NCBI GenBank assembly: GCA_012514315.1
Contig: JAAZAN010000091.1
Coordinates: 25,146-89,145 of the forward strand
DNA length: 64,000 nucleotides
From: Chloroflexota bacterium
GTDB lineage: Bacteria; Chloroflexota; Anaerolineae; B4-G1
Direction of reading: 5' to 3'
Shown here: one piece after another, positions 1-9,751 of the stretch
How the letters are laid out: each line of letters starts with the position of its first letter
Numbering within the stretch: position 1 is the stretch's first letter
Notes under the pieces: model-generated
What the model was told of the DNA's origin: nothing
The model's database searches: none
What the model saw: the letters and a program-made list of their open reading frames with translations, nothing else
Translations under genes and position numbers: made by a program

Positions 1-2194
1 GGGTCACGTAGTCGTTGCCCTCAAGACATCCTGGCCAATAATGCCCGCCAACGGGCGCTTGCGAGTGCTCCACAGAGGAGTCGTAGATGCCTTCAGCCGT
101 GTCCACACCAACACGCAGATCAAGAGCGTGTTCTGTGCCATCAGAGTACCTGACCACAATGACTCCAACTGAGGTGCCATCGGGCAGGCTCACACTACCC
201 TGAAGATGGGACACCAAGCCGATAGCAGTGGCGCGGAACTCCGGGACCCACGCGACCTCGACAGCCTCACCCTCTGACAACCTGGCTCCAAACTGAAGAT
301 CGTAGAAGACATCGTCGAGCCAGGCATCGCGCAATTTGTCAGTGACGATGTACCGTACACCCAATAGATTGAGCCAGCGCCCTTCCGGTATGGTATGCAT
401 TGTTTCGCGCAGGCGGCCATCCAGAGAGATCTCATCGTGCGGCAAGAGCAGGCGCTGCAGGGCAGTGTAGTGAGCCAGAGGCAGAAGCCCACCATCGTAG
501 CCATCGACTCCGCTCACACCGAAGACCATCGACATGTTAGGATCCAGTACTTCCTTCCTTTTGGTCGCAATGACATAGTCGTAGAGAGCCTCATCAGATA
601 GCTGAGGGCCATAGATAATCTCGATCTCGGGAAGATCACCCGGGTCAAAGGTGATATCGGACATGCTGAGGAACCGACCTGGACCACCAGCCAGGATGTG
701 AGCGATCGCCGGCCGCAGGCTTGTGAATGCCTGCGCGGCTGTAGCTTGAGCTCTGGGCAATGTCAGACCGCCGCAGTACAATTCCACTATGAGCAGCCCG
801 ATCAACCCCGCACCAGCCACCCTTGGCCAGCGTCTGCTCAGTGCGAGCAGGCCGACAACGCTAACCAGAGCCCCGCTCCATGCTAGCAGGGCCCGCCAGG
901 GAACGGGCACACCGTCCCCCATCGCAATACCGACGCCCGCCCATCCCTCTATGGCAGCCAGGCCGACAGCGGTACCGACAACGAACCGGGTCGAGAGTGC
1001 CGTACATAGCTCGGGCATCCGATCTAGCGCCCAACCGATCAGCCCAGCAGCGCCCATCGCGAACAGCGTTAGCCATCTGGCCGGTACTCGAAAGTGTGCG
1101 AAACCTGGCACGAAGCGCGCCAGCAGCACGTAGACCGGATTGTAGAGGCCCAGAGAGAGAGACAGACCGAGCACTACCATTGCCGCGGAGGATAGAACGT
1201 TTGCAGACGCTCCGCGCAACCGGCCCGCGGCGAATGCAACGAGTGCAATTCCACTCATACCGATATAGGCCACGTGCTCCAGGTGCACCGGGGGTACCGG
1301 TGAGAAGAACCCGGGCAACAGCATTCGCCCCACGTACAACGGGGACAGAGAGAAGGAAAGGCGTTCATTGAACGGCAGCCCGTCGGCGCGGATAGAGAGA
1401 CGCGACAGCTCAATCGTTGGCGCCAACTGCGCTGCGGCCAGGGCCACTCCGGCCAGTGTTACGACTCCCACGAACCCAACTCGCAACACGACAACCGGCC
1501 ATGACCCTTCACGCACAGCATTCCAGAGGGGCACAACCGTCAGATAGAATGCCAGGCCAAGCACGCAGATGAACGCTGTCTGCAGATGCCCGGCCGCCAG
1601 AATGAAGCCGACCACTGTGATGAGGCCAGCAGTAGCTAGAGCACCTCGGCGTGTGATGCGCCGCGGCATATGCCGCGCCGCAATGTCGGCCAATACGAGC
1701 GTGAGCGGAAACCATGCGAGACCTTGAAGCTGGTTCACATGCTCGACTTGAGCTCCCAGGTACCCACCTAGCGCGTAGGCGAAACCAGTAGCCCAGGCGC
1801 CAAGGGGCCTCAAGCCCAATGAGCTCCGGCCCCACGCGTAGGCGTTCAGCGCCGCCAGGCAGACGTGCACGACAATCGTGGCATGAACTGACCAGTGTGG
1901 AGGCAGCAGCATCCAGAGCAGCCAGTTCACGGGATACAGGAGGCCGACCTGACTGTTGGCAAGAAAGGGTGCGCCGGTGAATATATGTGGGTTCCAGAGC
2001 GGCAACCGTCCTGCACGCAGCGCACGTGTCGCCGCAGCCCAGTACGGATAGAAGTAAGTGAATATGTCGCCTGCTGCAAGCACCCGTCCTTGGCCCACCA
2101 GCGACCAGAATGACATCACAATGAGCAGGCAGAGTGTGCAGAGGGCCAGCGCGTCAGGAAGCCAGCGCGTTCGGGGTCTATCACGATCGATCAT
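1..2194 (-). CDS. YfhO-like polytopic membrane protein (3'-truncated by window edge)
   Basis: Open - strand frame from ATG at 2194 running off the left edge, so absent from the ORF track. Manual translation starts MIDRDRPRTRWLPDALALCTLC... and contains PLWNPHIFTGAPF, shared with the YfhO-like protein at 24594-26918. Its start overlaps the upstream gene's stop (ATGA). Confidence 0.75.
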   Translation of the reverse strand, partial: MIDRDRPRTRWLPDALALCTLCLLIVMSFWSLVGQGRVLAAGDIFTYFYPYWAAATRALRAGRLPLWNPHIFTGAPFLANSQVGLLYPVNWLLWMLLPPHWSVHATIVVHVCLAALNAYAWGRSSLGLRPLGAWATGFAYALGGYLGAQVEHVNQLQGLAWFPLTLVLADIAARHMPRRITRRGALATAGLITVVGFILAAGHLQTAFICVLGLAFYLTVVPLWNAVREGSWPVVVLRVGFVGVVTLAGVALAAAQLAPTIELSRLSIRADGLPFNERLSFSLSPLYVGRMLLPGFFSPVPPVHLEHVAYIGMSGIALVAFAAGRLRGASANVLSSAAMVVLGLSLSLGLYNPVYVLLARFVPGFAHFRVPARWLTLFAMGAAGLIGWALDRMPELCTALSTRFVVGTAVGLAAIEGWAGVGIAMGDGVPVPWRALLAWSGALVSVVGLLALSRRWPRVAGAGLIGLLIVELYCGGLTLPRAQATAAQAFTSLRPAIAHILAGGPGRFLSMSDITFDPGDLPEIEIIYGPQLSDEALYDYVIATKRKEVLDPNMSMVFGVSGVDGYDGGLLPLAHYTALQRLLLPHDEISLDGRLRETMHTIPEGRWLNLLGVRYIVTDKLRDAWLDDVFYDLQFGARLSEGEAVEVAWVPEFRATAIGLVSHLQGSVSLPDGTSVGVIVVRYSDGTEHALDLRVGVDTAEGIYDSSVEHSQAPVGGHYWPGCLEGNDYVT

Positions 2195-3717
2195 GGCTGA
2201 ACCACAATGCGGTAGATCGTGAAAGAGCGAGACCCATTCCGGCGCGAGGTAGTCCATACCGGATCCAGTCGGTACCCCAATTGAGCGACTGCGTGACCAA
2301 TCCGGTCAGGTTCCTCCCAGGATGGGAAAACGATGTATCGGGCGCTGCGTGCACCAAAGGCTTGTACGTCCTGCGCAAGCCAGTCAGGCGTTGGCCAGTA
2401 AGCCACGTAGACCGGCACATCATACAGGTAGTAAGCGTAGTGCCATCCCAACCAGTGCTGGTATACCACGCTGCCCGGTGGAACATGGTGAAAATACTCG
2501 GCCACAGCATCGATACCGTCATAGGCGCCGTGATCACCCCCAACCGGATAGCGGCTGCGCGCTGCAGCGACCGCGGGCCGGGCCAGGCATATGATCAACG
2601 CCAAGCAGCCAATCACCTGCGATAGTTTGCGCGACCGGACCACACGTTCTAACCAGTGAGTGGCCATCGAGAACAGGCGCCCGCCGAGAACTGCGACCAT
2701 GGGCAGAAGCGGCAGGAGATACCGATCCCACACCGGGAATGCCCACAGCCAGTGAATCATGGCGTAGAATAACACGAACACAATCAGCAGCAAATCAACG
2801 AGGCCCCGTCTTGTGCCACGGCCTCGTCGAAGGGTGTTTACAAGCAGCACAGGCACTCCGGTCAGAAACAGGCCACTGAGAACTGGCGATACCCAGAAGT
2901 AGCGAGCTAGACGAGCCCATCCGAGGAACCGGTCCACCAGTTCATGCGGCCATATCAGGCGCAACCCTCCATACCCCGCTATACCGACACTCCAGAAGCC
3001 GGGGGCGCCCTGTGCAGTCCGCAGCTGGTCCCAGATCACGATCAGGATCACTGGCACAGCATATCCCAACGCGTACTTCAGTCCAGACCTAGCCGGTCGC
3101 TGCGAGTGCATCACGCCAAGCGCCAAGGCCAAGGGCATCCAGGCCAGACCGCTTTGTTTGACGCCAAAGCTCAGCCCAGCAAGCAGACCTGCCCAAACGG
3201 GGTGATTCGCCACCGCAGCAACACAGGCCCCCACACCAAGCGCAACCATCAGTGGGTCGGGGAACACTGTAGCTGAGAACAGGATTCGGAAGGGCGAGAA
3301 CGTCAGGAGAATCGCCGTTGAAGTGGCCGCCACAGACCGTGCGAACAGCCTGTCAGCCAGTGCAGCAGCCAGCGCGACCATCGTCAGCCCGGCTGCCAGG
3401 CCGGGCATCCGAATGGCCAGTTCGGAGTGTCCAAATAACGCTACAGAACCGGCAATCACATAGGGAAGCAGGGGAGGTTTGTAGACGGGCACATCGACCA
3501 GCCACGGGTCGCGGCCGCGGGCAATCTGGAGCCCCCAGTATCCGTAGAGCGCTTCGTCTGAATGGAAACGGTTAGCTACCGCCGGAGCGAGCTGGACCCC
3601 CCAACCCAGTATCAGGAGAACAACAAGAACCCATCGTCCTGACGTCCAGTGACGCGGCAGACCTAGCTGAACCGGTACTTGAGCAGCATCCACAGGACGG
3701 TGAAGGCGTCTCGCCAA
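2191..3717 (-). CDS. ArnT/PMT-like (GT39-type) membrane glycosyltransferase
   Basis: 508 aa polytopic ORF; N-terminal 'NRFHSDEALYGYWGLQIARGRDPWLVDVPVYKPPLLPY' is typical of dolichyl/undecaprenyl-phosphate sugar transferases. The true start may lie slightly downstream. Confidence 0.75.
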   Translation of the reverse strand: MARRLHRPVDAAQVPVQLGLPRHWTSGRWVLVVLLILGWGVQLAPAVANRFHSDEALYGYWGLQIARGRDPWLVDVPVYKPPLLPYVIAGSVALFGHSELAIRMPGLAAGLTMVALAAALADRLFARSVAATSTAILLTFSPFRILFSATVFPDPLMVALGVGACVAAVANHPVWAGLLAGLSFGVKQSGLAWMPLALALGVMHSQRPARSGLKYALGYAVPVILIVIWDQLRTAQGAPGFWSVGIAGYGGLRLIWPHELVDRFLGWARLARYFWVSPVLSGLFLTGVPVLLVNTLRRGRGTRRGLVDLLLIVFVLFYAMIHWLWAFPVWDRYLLPLLPMVAVLGGRLFSMATHWLERVVRSRKLSQVIGCLALIICLARPAVAAARSRYPVGGDHGAYDGIDAVAEYFHHVPPGSVVYQHWLGWHYAYYLYDVPVYVAYWPTPDWLAQDVQAFGARSARYIVFPSWEEPDRIGHAVAQLGYRLDPVWTTSRRNGSRSFTIYRIVVQP

Positions 3718-4391
3718 CTGATCTTCTTACCCTCAGCAAACTCGCGTCCGGAGTAGGAAATCGGCACATCGTAGATCCGGTAGCCCCGCCTGAGGATCTG
3801 TGCGGTGATTTCTGGATCGAATCCCCAGCCTGGAGCTTTCAGATCGACGCGGTCTTTCACCTCTCGAGTGAATGCCTTGTAGCCCGTCTCCATATCACTC
3901 AATGTGGAATCGTACAGGAGATTCGTCACGAGTGTGAGGAAATGATTCCCAACCATATGCCAGAAGAACATGGCCTTCGTCGGTCCTCCCCGAAATCGCG
4001 AACCGTAGACCACCTGCGACCTTCCCTCTACGATAGGTTGTAGAAGAGCCACATAATCGCGTGGGTCGTACTCCAGATCGGCATCCTGAATCACCAGCAC
4101 GTCACCAGTCGCATGCTGTAGCCCTGTCCGAACCGCCGCACCTTTGCCCTGATTGTGATCGTGGAATACAACGGTCACGTCAGGTTCTGCCGACAGCGTT
4201 CGAAGGAACTCCCGAGTACCATCGGTGGACCCGTCATCCACAACGACCACTTCTCGATCGAGGCTGACAACGCTACCATTCTCCTTGCCATAGCCTACTG
4301 GTATATCCAGGCGGACGACTCGCACACGACGGACAATCTCGGAGATCGTACCGACTTCGTTGTATACTGGAATGATGATGGACAGCTTCAA
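3663..4391 (-). CDS. Family 2 glycosyltransferase (DPM1/polyprenyl-phosphate glycosyltransferase-like)
   Basis: LKLSIIIPVYNE...VVVDDGSTDGT...VIQDADLEYDP...FRGG. Probable TTG start at 4391; the longer ORF to 5201 is antisense read-through. Confidence 0.85.
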   Translation of the reverse strand: MKLSIIIPVYNEVGTISEIVRRVRVVRLDIPVGYGKENGSVVSLDREVVVVDDGSTDGTREFLRTLSAEPDVTVVFHDHNQGKGAAVRTGLQHATGDVLVIQDADLEYDPRDYVALLQPIVEGRSQVVYGSRFRGGPTKAMFFWHMVGNHFLTLVTNLLYDSTLSDMETGYKAFTREVKDRVDLKAPGWGFDPEITAQILRRGYRIYDVPISYSGREFAEGKKISWRDAFTVLWMLLKYRFS

Positions 4392-4454
4392 ATTATCTGA
4401 CTCCTGAAACCCAATGGCGGCATTATAACTGAGGACATGCGTGGTGGCAAGCCT

Positions 4455-4483
4455 TTGCGGAACAGCCCCACCTGGGCTACAAT
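4455..4483 (+). promoter_or_regulatory. Sigma70-type promoter upstream of the NTP transferase-HAD gene
   Basis: TTGCGG-N17-TACAAT; CDS starts at 4554. Confidence 0.5.
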
Positions 4484-4553
4484 GAGTGCGTGACCCACCG
4501 TCCTGGCTGCACTGCATCAGGCACAACCCGCCATCACGTGAAGGAGCGTTGAC

Positions 4554-5987
4554 TTGGATTCGATCGCCGCTATCATACTCGCTGCTGGCGCCTCCGCCCG
4601 CTTTGGGCGCCCCAAACACCTGCTGGACTGGGATGGCCGTCCGCTGATCGCGCACGTGACGGATACTGCTCTCAGCGCTGGCCTGAGTCCGGTTGTCGTC
4701 GTTCTTGGCCACCAGGGACGAAAGGGACTGGCTGTGCTGGGCAACCGTCCAATACGTGCGGTTACGAACTGGCGTTGGCAACAAGGCATTAGCACATCGG
4801 TGCAGACCGGGCTGGCAGCGCTGTCTCCAGACACTCGGGCCGCCCTCTTTCTGCAGTGTGATCAGCCTCTCGTGACGCGCGATCTCGTTCAGGCTCTGGT
4901 CGCACGATTCGACGAGACTCAGGCCCCCATTGTTTGTCCAACGTACGACGGAGAATACAGATCTCCGGTGCTGTTCGCCGCCAGACTGTTCGCTGAGTTG
5001 GCAGATATCCGCGGCGACGTAGGGGGCAAGGCCGTGATGCGACGCCATCCAGATGAGATCGCCACTGTCCAGGTGTCCGATCCCTCTGTCCTGGCCGATG
5101 TCGATACACCGGCTGAATATGACGCGCTCCGGGCCCGCGCCGCCGCGGCAAATCTGCAGGCGCCGCGCCTCCCCAGTGGAATCCTGAACTGCACACGCCA
5201 TCTGATCATCGATATGGACGGTGTCCTGTGGCAGGGAGATGCACCCTTGCCCGGACTACAGGAGTTCTTCGCATTCCTGCACCAACGTAAGATCACGTAC
5301 ATACTGGCCACCAATAACTCGTCGCGAACTCCCGACCAATACGCAGCCAAGTTAGCGCAGTTCGGCGTAGATATCCTACCTGACCATATACTGACGTCGT
5401 CTGAAGCAACCGCCACCTACCTCGAGACGATCGCACCAGTGGGAGCACGAGTCTACCCAGTCGGCGAGGAGGGCGTGCGGCATGCACTGATCCGGCACGG
5501 CTTCACAGTGTGTGAGGCGGATGCTGAATACGTAGTGGTTGGCTGGGACCGACAACTAACGTGGGATGAGCTTGCCGCTGCATCGCTGATGATCCACAAC
5601 GGCGCAGCCTTTATCGGCACGAACCCTGACACTAGCTTTCCGACCGAGCACGGTCCTGTACCGGGCAATGGCGCCCAACTGGCCGCCATCGAGATCACCA
5701 CTGGTGTACGGCCCATCATCATCGGGAAGCCGGAACCCTGGATGTATCAAGAGGCGATGCGTCGAATGGGTGCATCGACAACCGGTACGGCCGTTATCGG
5801 CGATCGGCTTGACACCGATATCGCTGGCGGAGTTAGGCTCGGTCTCACCACGATTCTGGTTCTATCTGGAATCGCCCAGGAGGCAGATCTGATCGGATCG
5901 AAAGTCCGCCCAGACCTCGTTGTGCCCGACATCCGCACACTCGTGCAATCCTGGCCCAGTAGCACGGATAAGGAAATCGGTGACTAG
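4554..5987 (+). CDS. Fusion: MobA/MocA-like nucleotidyltransferase + HAD-IIA (NagD-like) phosphatase
   Basis: N-term IILAAGASARFGRPKHLL and CDQPLV; C-term LIIDMDGVLWQGD, ATNNSSRTP, IIGKPEPWMYQEAMRRMG, AVIGDRLDTDI in one continuous frame. Confidence 0.88.
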   Translation: MDSIAAIILAAGASARFGRPKHLLDWDGRPLIAHVTDTALSAGLSPVVVVLGHQGRKGLAVLGNRPIRAVTNWRWQQGISTSVQTGLAALSPDTRAALFLQCDQPLVTRDLVQALVARFDETQAPIVCPTYDGEYRSPVLFAARLFAELADIRGDVGGKAVMRRHPDEIATVQVSDPSVLADVDTPAEYDALRARAAAANLQAPRLPSGILNCTRHLIIDMDGVLWQGDAPLPGLQEFFAFLHQRKITYILATNNSSRTPDQYAAKLAQFGVDILPDHILTSSEATATYLETIAPVGARVYPVGEEGVRHALIRHGFTVCEADAEYVVVGWDRQLTWDELAAASLMIHNGAAFIGTNPDTSFPTEHGPVPGNGAQLAAIEITTGVRPIIIGKPEPWMYQEAMRRMGASTTGTAVIGDRLDTDIAGGVRLGLTTILVLSGIAQEADLIGSKVRPDLVVPDIRTLVQSWPSSTDKEIGD

Positions 5988-7093
5988 TGGCACCTGTGGC
6001 AGCATCGCAGGGCATCTCACTATACGAGCTCGACTTTCCTGGGCTTGAATCGCTCATCCAGAGTTGGGGCGAGCGTCCTTACAGAGCACGTCAGCTCTGG
6101 CACTGGTTGTACGCCCACCATGCTACCGGCTTCAACGAGATGCTCAACCTGCCCCAGGCCCTGCGCCAGAGGCTGCAGACGGAAGCCGTGATCAGCAGTC
6201 CATCCATCGTGGAAACCGCCGAAGCCGGTGATGGCGAGACGCGTAAAGACCTTCTTCAGTTGCAGGACGGTGAGACCATCGAAACCGTCCTAATGTACTA
6301 TGAACGACGGCGGACCGCCTGTATTTCCACGCAGGTCGGGTGCCCTGTAGGATGCACGTTCTGCGCCACCGGCCAGATGGGATTCAGGCGAAACCTGACA
6401 GTGGGGGAGATCGTGGTCCAGGTGCTCCATTTCGCCCGCGTCCTGTCCAGGACTCAGGAGCGACTCACCAACGTCGTGCTGATGGGAATGGGCGAACCAC
6501 TGCTCAACTACGACGCATCACTTGCGGCAGTCCGCCGCATCACCGCGCCAGAGGGGCTCAACATCGGCCAGCGCCATGTGACGATCTCGACAGTGGGCGT
6601 CATCCCAGGGATCGATCGCCTGGCCGATGAACAGGGAGCGACCCCGGACACATCGCTGCAGGTGACGCTGGCTGTCTCGCTGCACGCAGCCACCGATGAG
6701 CTGCGCGAGCAAATCGTTCCCATCAATCGCCAGTACCCCCTGGATTCACTGTTTGCTGCCTGTCGGCGGTATGCCGAACGCACCGGTCGACGGATCACGT
6801 TTGAGTGGGCACTGATCCACAATTTGAACGACTCAATCGACCAGGCTGAGGCACTGATCGAGCGGTTGAGCGACCTGCCAGCCCACGTCAACCTGATCCG
6901 CCTCAATCCAACAGAACGCTGCCAGGCACGCCCTCCCGAGAGAAGCCGCGTGAAGGCATTTGCTGATACCCTCGATCGACATGGCATCTCAGTTACAGTC
7001 CGCCTGCGCCGAGGCATCGATATCGGCGCTGGATGCGGGCAGCTCAGACAGCGCGGAGAGCGCCAGTCCGGTGTACAATCCCCGCGTACGTAG
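5987..7093 (+). CDS. rlmN: 23S rRNA (adenine(2503)-C(2))-methyltransferase RlmN
   Basis: Radical SAM CPVGCTFCATGQMGFRRNL; MGMGEPLLNYD; GTG start overlapping the previous stop (TAGTG). Confidence 0.95.
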   Translation: MAPVAASQGISLYELDFPGLESLIQSWGERPYRARQLWHWLYAHHATGFNEMLNLPQALRQRLQTEAVISSPSIVETAEAGDGETRKDLLQLQDGETIETVLMYYERRRTACISTQVGCPVGCTFCATGQMGFRRNLTVGEIVVQVLHFARVLSRTQERLTNVVLMGMGEPLLNYDASLAAVRRITAPEGLNIGQRHVTISTVGVIPGIDRLADEQGATPDTSLQVTLAVSLHAATDELREQIVPINRQYPLDSLFAACRRYAERTGRRITFEWALIHNLNDSIDQAEALIERLSDLPAHVNLIRLNPTERCQARPPERSRVKAFADTLDRHGISVTVRLRRGIDIGAGCGQLRQRGERQSGVQSPRT

Positions 7094-7165
7094 CCGGTGC
7101 CGTGTGCCGAGGACCTGGGAACCACATATCCGCCCTGGCATCCGGATCTAATTGGAGGACTGATT

Positions 7166-8146
7166 ATGGACACGGTGAGAGTCGCGATCATCGGGGCCGG
7201 CTCGCTGGCCAACAGTGTACACTACCCCGCATTGACCAGCCTGGGGAACGTAGAGATCGTCGGGATATGCGACCTGGATTCTGCGCGACTGGCATCGACT
7301 GCGGAGCGCTTCGGCATTGATCAGACATTCACCAATTATCGTGCCATGCTGGACTCACTCAGTCCGGACGCAGTCTACGCGCTGATGCCCCCTCACGTAC
7401 TGTTCGACATCGCAATGGATGTTCTCGAGCGACGACATCACTTGTTCATCGAGAAACCCCCAGCCATCACGACGTTCCAGACTCAATGCCTTGCCCGCGT
7501 GGCGAGCCAGAATGACCTGGTGACCGGTGTGGGATTCCAGCGCCGGTATCATCCGCTGGTGTACGCATGCTGGGAGGAGGTCTGCAAGAGCGGCCCGATC
7601 CACCAAGTCATATCGTGCTTCTACAAGAACGTTGCACCGGCAACACCACATCCATACTATCGGGGCGCCATCGATATCCTCCGGTGCGATGCAATCCATG
7701 CAGTCGATTCGCTCCGATACTACTCCGGCCTGGCGGATGTGGTAAACGTCTCCGCCGAGATCAGAGAACTCGATTGCTGGTACGGCGCCAGCTTCAACGC
7801 ACTAGTCAGCTTTGAGAATGGGGTGGTCGGTGCGCTTCTCACGAACTGGCGAACTGGCCGGCGTCTCCTGAAGCTCGAGTTTCACGCCTATGGCGCATCG
7901 GCCTACGTCGATGCTGATGGCACGGGCAGTGTATACAGAGACAATGAGAAACGTCCGTGCTTTGAGGCAACGGCATCTGGTCTGGTCGGAAGCGACGCCA
8001 ATCACATCAGCCAGGGCTTCCTGGCCGAGAGCGCAGCCTTCATTGAGGCGATCAGGTCAGGCCACAAGCTGCACAACTCGATAGAGGACTCGGTGAAGAC
8101 TATGGAGCTCGTCGATCTCATCTACGAGAACGCCGTGCGACACTGA
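7166..8146 (+). CDS. Gfo/Idh/MocA family oxidoreductase
   Basis: MDTVRVAIIGAGSLANSVHYPAL; FIEKPPAI; GGAGGA RBS before the ATG at 7166. Confidence 0.88.
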   Translation: MDTVRVAIIGAGSLANSVHYPALTSLGNVEIVGICDLDSARLASTAERFGIDQTFTNYRAMLDSLSPDAVYALMPPHVLFDIAMDVLERRHHLFIEKPPAITTFQTQCLARVASQNDLVTGVGFQRRYHPLVYACWEEVCKSGPIHQVISCFYKNVAPATPHPYYRGAIDILRCDAIHAVDSLRYYSGLADVVNVSAEIRELDCWYGASFNALVSFENGVVGALLTNWRTGRRLLKLEFHAYGASAYVDADGTGSVYRDNEKRPCFEATASGLVGSDANHISQGFLAESAAFIEAIRSGHKLHNSIEDSVKTMELVDLIYENAVRH

Positions 8147-8173
8147 GCACGATCGCTGTGTGCACCAGATCAA

Positions 8174-9127
8174 ATGGACTGGAAAGCAGAACGGAGGGAC
8201 GCTGTGGCTCATTTCGTGAAGATCGCCTCGGTCTTGTTCGCATCAGAGGCGCACAAAGGACAGGCAGGAGCACTCGAAACCGTCCTTGCAGAGACTCGAC
8301 GCGCAATGTCCTCCTTACGAGGCTACGAACTCGACCTGGTCGCGTTCTCTGAGGGCATTGAGGCCGTCGGTCAGACACTGGCCGACGCCGAGAGTCCTGA
8401 GCACCCCGGCCCGCTGCTCGAACTCTATCGCGCCTTCGCTATCAGCGAGCAGTGCCACGTTGCCGGGTCGATCAAACTCACTGAAGACGGCCACGTGTAC
8501 AATGCGCTTGCTTTCCTCGGACCTGAGGGGCAGTTTCTGGGCGCCTATTACAAGGTCAATCTGACCATTGGCGAGATCGAGTCCGGATTGCGCTCCGGTA
8601 CAGACGCCGTCGCTATCGATACGAACATCGGTCGCCTGGGAGGTATCATCTGCTTTGACCTCAATTTCGAGGACATCCGCCGACAGTACCGCCGCCTAAG
8701 GCCCGACATCCTCGTCTTTGCCAGCATGTACCACGGCGGGTTCGTACAGAGAGTGTGGGCATACGAGTGCCAATCCTATTTCGTCTCGGCCCTGCCGTTC
8801 ATTGGAGGGGGCATCCTCGATCCATTCGGTGACCCGATTGCCCTAACCGACTGCTATACGTCCGTGGCTATGGCGCGTGTCAATCTAGATAGAGCGCTGA
8901 TCCACCTGGACTACAACGTCGACAAGCTGCCGACCATTGCTCGGAAGTACCTGGACCAGGTTCAGATTGTCGTCCCTCCCAACGTGGGTACGGCGCTTAT
9001 TGTGAGCCAATCCCAGGAACGGACAGCTATGGACATTGTGCGCGAGTTCGAGCTCGAGTTGGTGGACGACTACTTTCAGCGGTCCCTGGCGGCCAACGCA
9101 CGGAACAGATCACCGATTGCTTCGTGA
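8174..9127 (+). CDS. Carbon-nitrogen hydrolase (nitrilase superfamily) protein
   Basis: LVAFSEG, YYKVNLTIGEIESGL, GGIICFDLNFEDIRRQY match the nitrilase Glu-Lys-Cys triad contexts. Confidence 0.8.
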   Translation: MDWKAERRDAVAHFVKIASVLFASEAHKGQAGALETVLAETRRAMSSLRGYELDLVAFSEGIEAVGQTLADAESPEHPGPLLELYRAFAISEQCHVAGSIKLTEDGHVYNALAFLGPEGQFLGAYYKVNLTIGEIESGLRSGTDAVAIDTNIGRLGGIICFDLNFEDIRRQYRRLRPDILVFASMYHGGFVQRVWAYECQSYFVSALPFIGGGILDPFGDPIALTDCYTSVAMARVNLDRALIHLDYNVDKLPTIARKYLDQVQIVVPPNVGTALIVSQSQERTAMDIVREFELELVDDYFQRSLAANARNRSPIAS

Positions 9128-9129
9128 GC

Positions 9130-9730
9130 ATCGAGGAGGCCAGCTACGCCACTTTCGTCCGCGATCAGGCTTAAGCCCGTTGCGCAGTGCTCACTGGACT
9201 CTCCCATCGGCCATCTTCGGGCCGCGCCAGCCTGCTTCGAGCCGGGGGCACCCAAGGCGTTTGTGGTGGCCCATGGAGCTGGCTTCGATGTCGATCCATA
9301 TGTCGATACGTTCTGGAGTGCATCGATCCAACCAACGGACGGACGCTGGGGCAATGGGCATGGCTCAACCTTGCTGGCTACAGGCAGAGTCTCAGCCACA
9401 CGTTTCGAAACACATCCTGGGAGGTTACGCTCACGACGACCCAGTGCTGGTCACCGCACAGGGCACATATGGCAATATGTTTCTGCAGGGTTGGGACCCC
9501 GGTCTACGGTCACGATGGCAGGTTCACATCCCCAAGGAAAGCCCTGGCGCCCGCAGCAGTCACACGAGCCCCATCACAGATCTGGACCAGGACGGGATTG
9601 AGGAGATCATGTGGGGAGAACAGTGCATTGAGCTGGACGGTGGCACTGAGTTATTCTGTGCGGACAGCGAAGTATATCGTGGTCATTCGAATATCGGTCC
9701 AATTCGCAATTCCTTGATTTTCTGACCGTT
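9130..9730 (+). pseudogene. Decayed remnant of a secreted/FG-GAP-like protein
   Basis: Protein-like segments in different + frames (ACFEPGAPKAFVVAHGAGFDVDPYVDTFWSA; then ILGGYAHDDPVLVTAQGTYGNMFLQGWDPGLRSRW...SSHTSPITDLDQDGIEEIMWGEQCIELDGG), ending abruptly before rpe. Confidence 0.55.
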
Positions 9731-9742
9731 CCGGTGTATCTT
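9714..9742 (+). promoter_or_regulatory. Sigma70-type promoter for rpe
   Basis: TTGATT-N17-TATCTT; rpe ATG lies only 10 nt after the -10 box. Confidence 0.45.
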
Positions 9743-9751
9743 AGGTGCCTA

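Noticed and set aside
4392-5201. N-terminal part of the 512-aa - strand ORF (3663..5201)
   Set aside because: Antisense to the NTP transferase-HAD gene; composition is not protein-like and the GT2 homology begins only at LKLSIIIPVYNE (4391).
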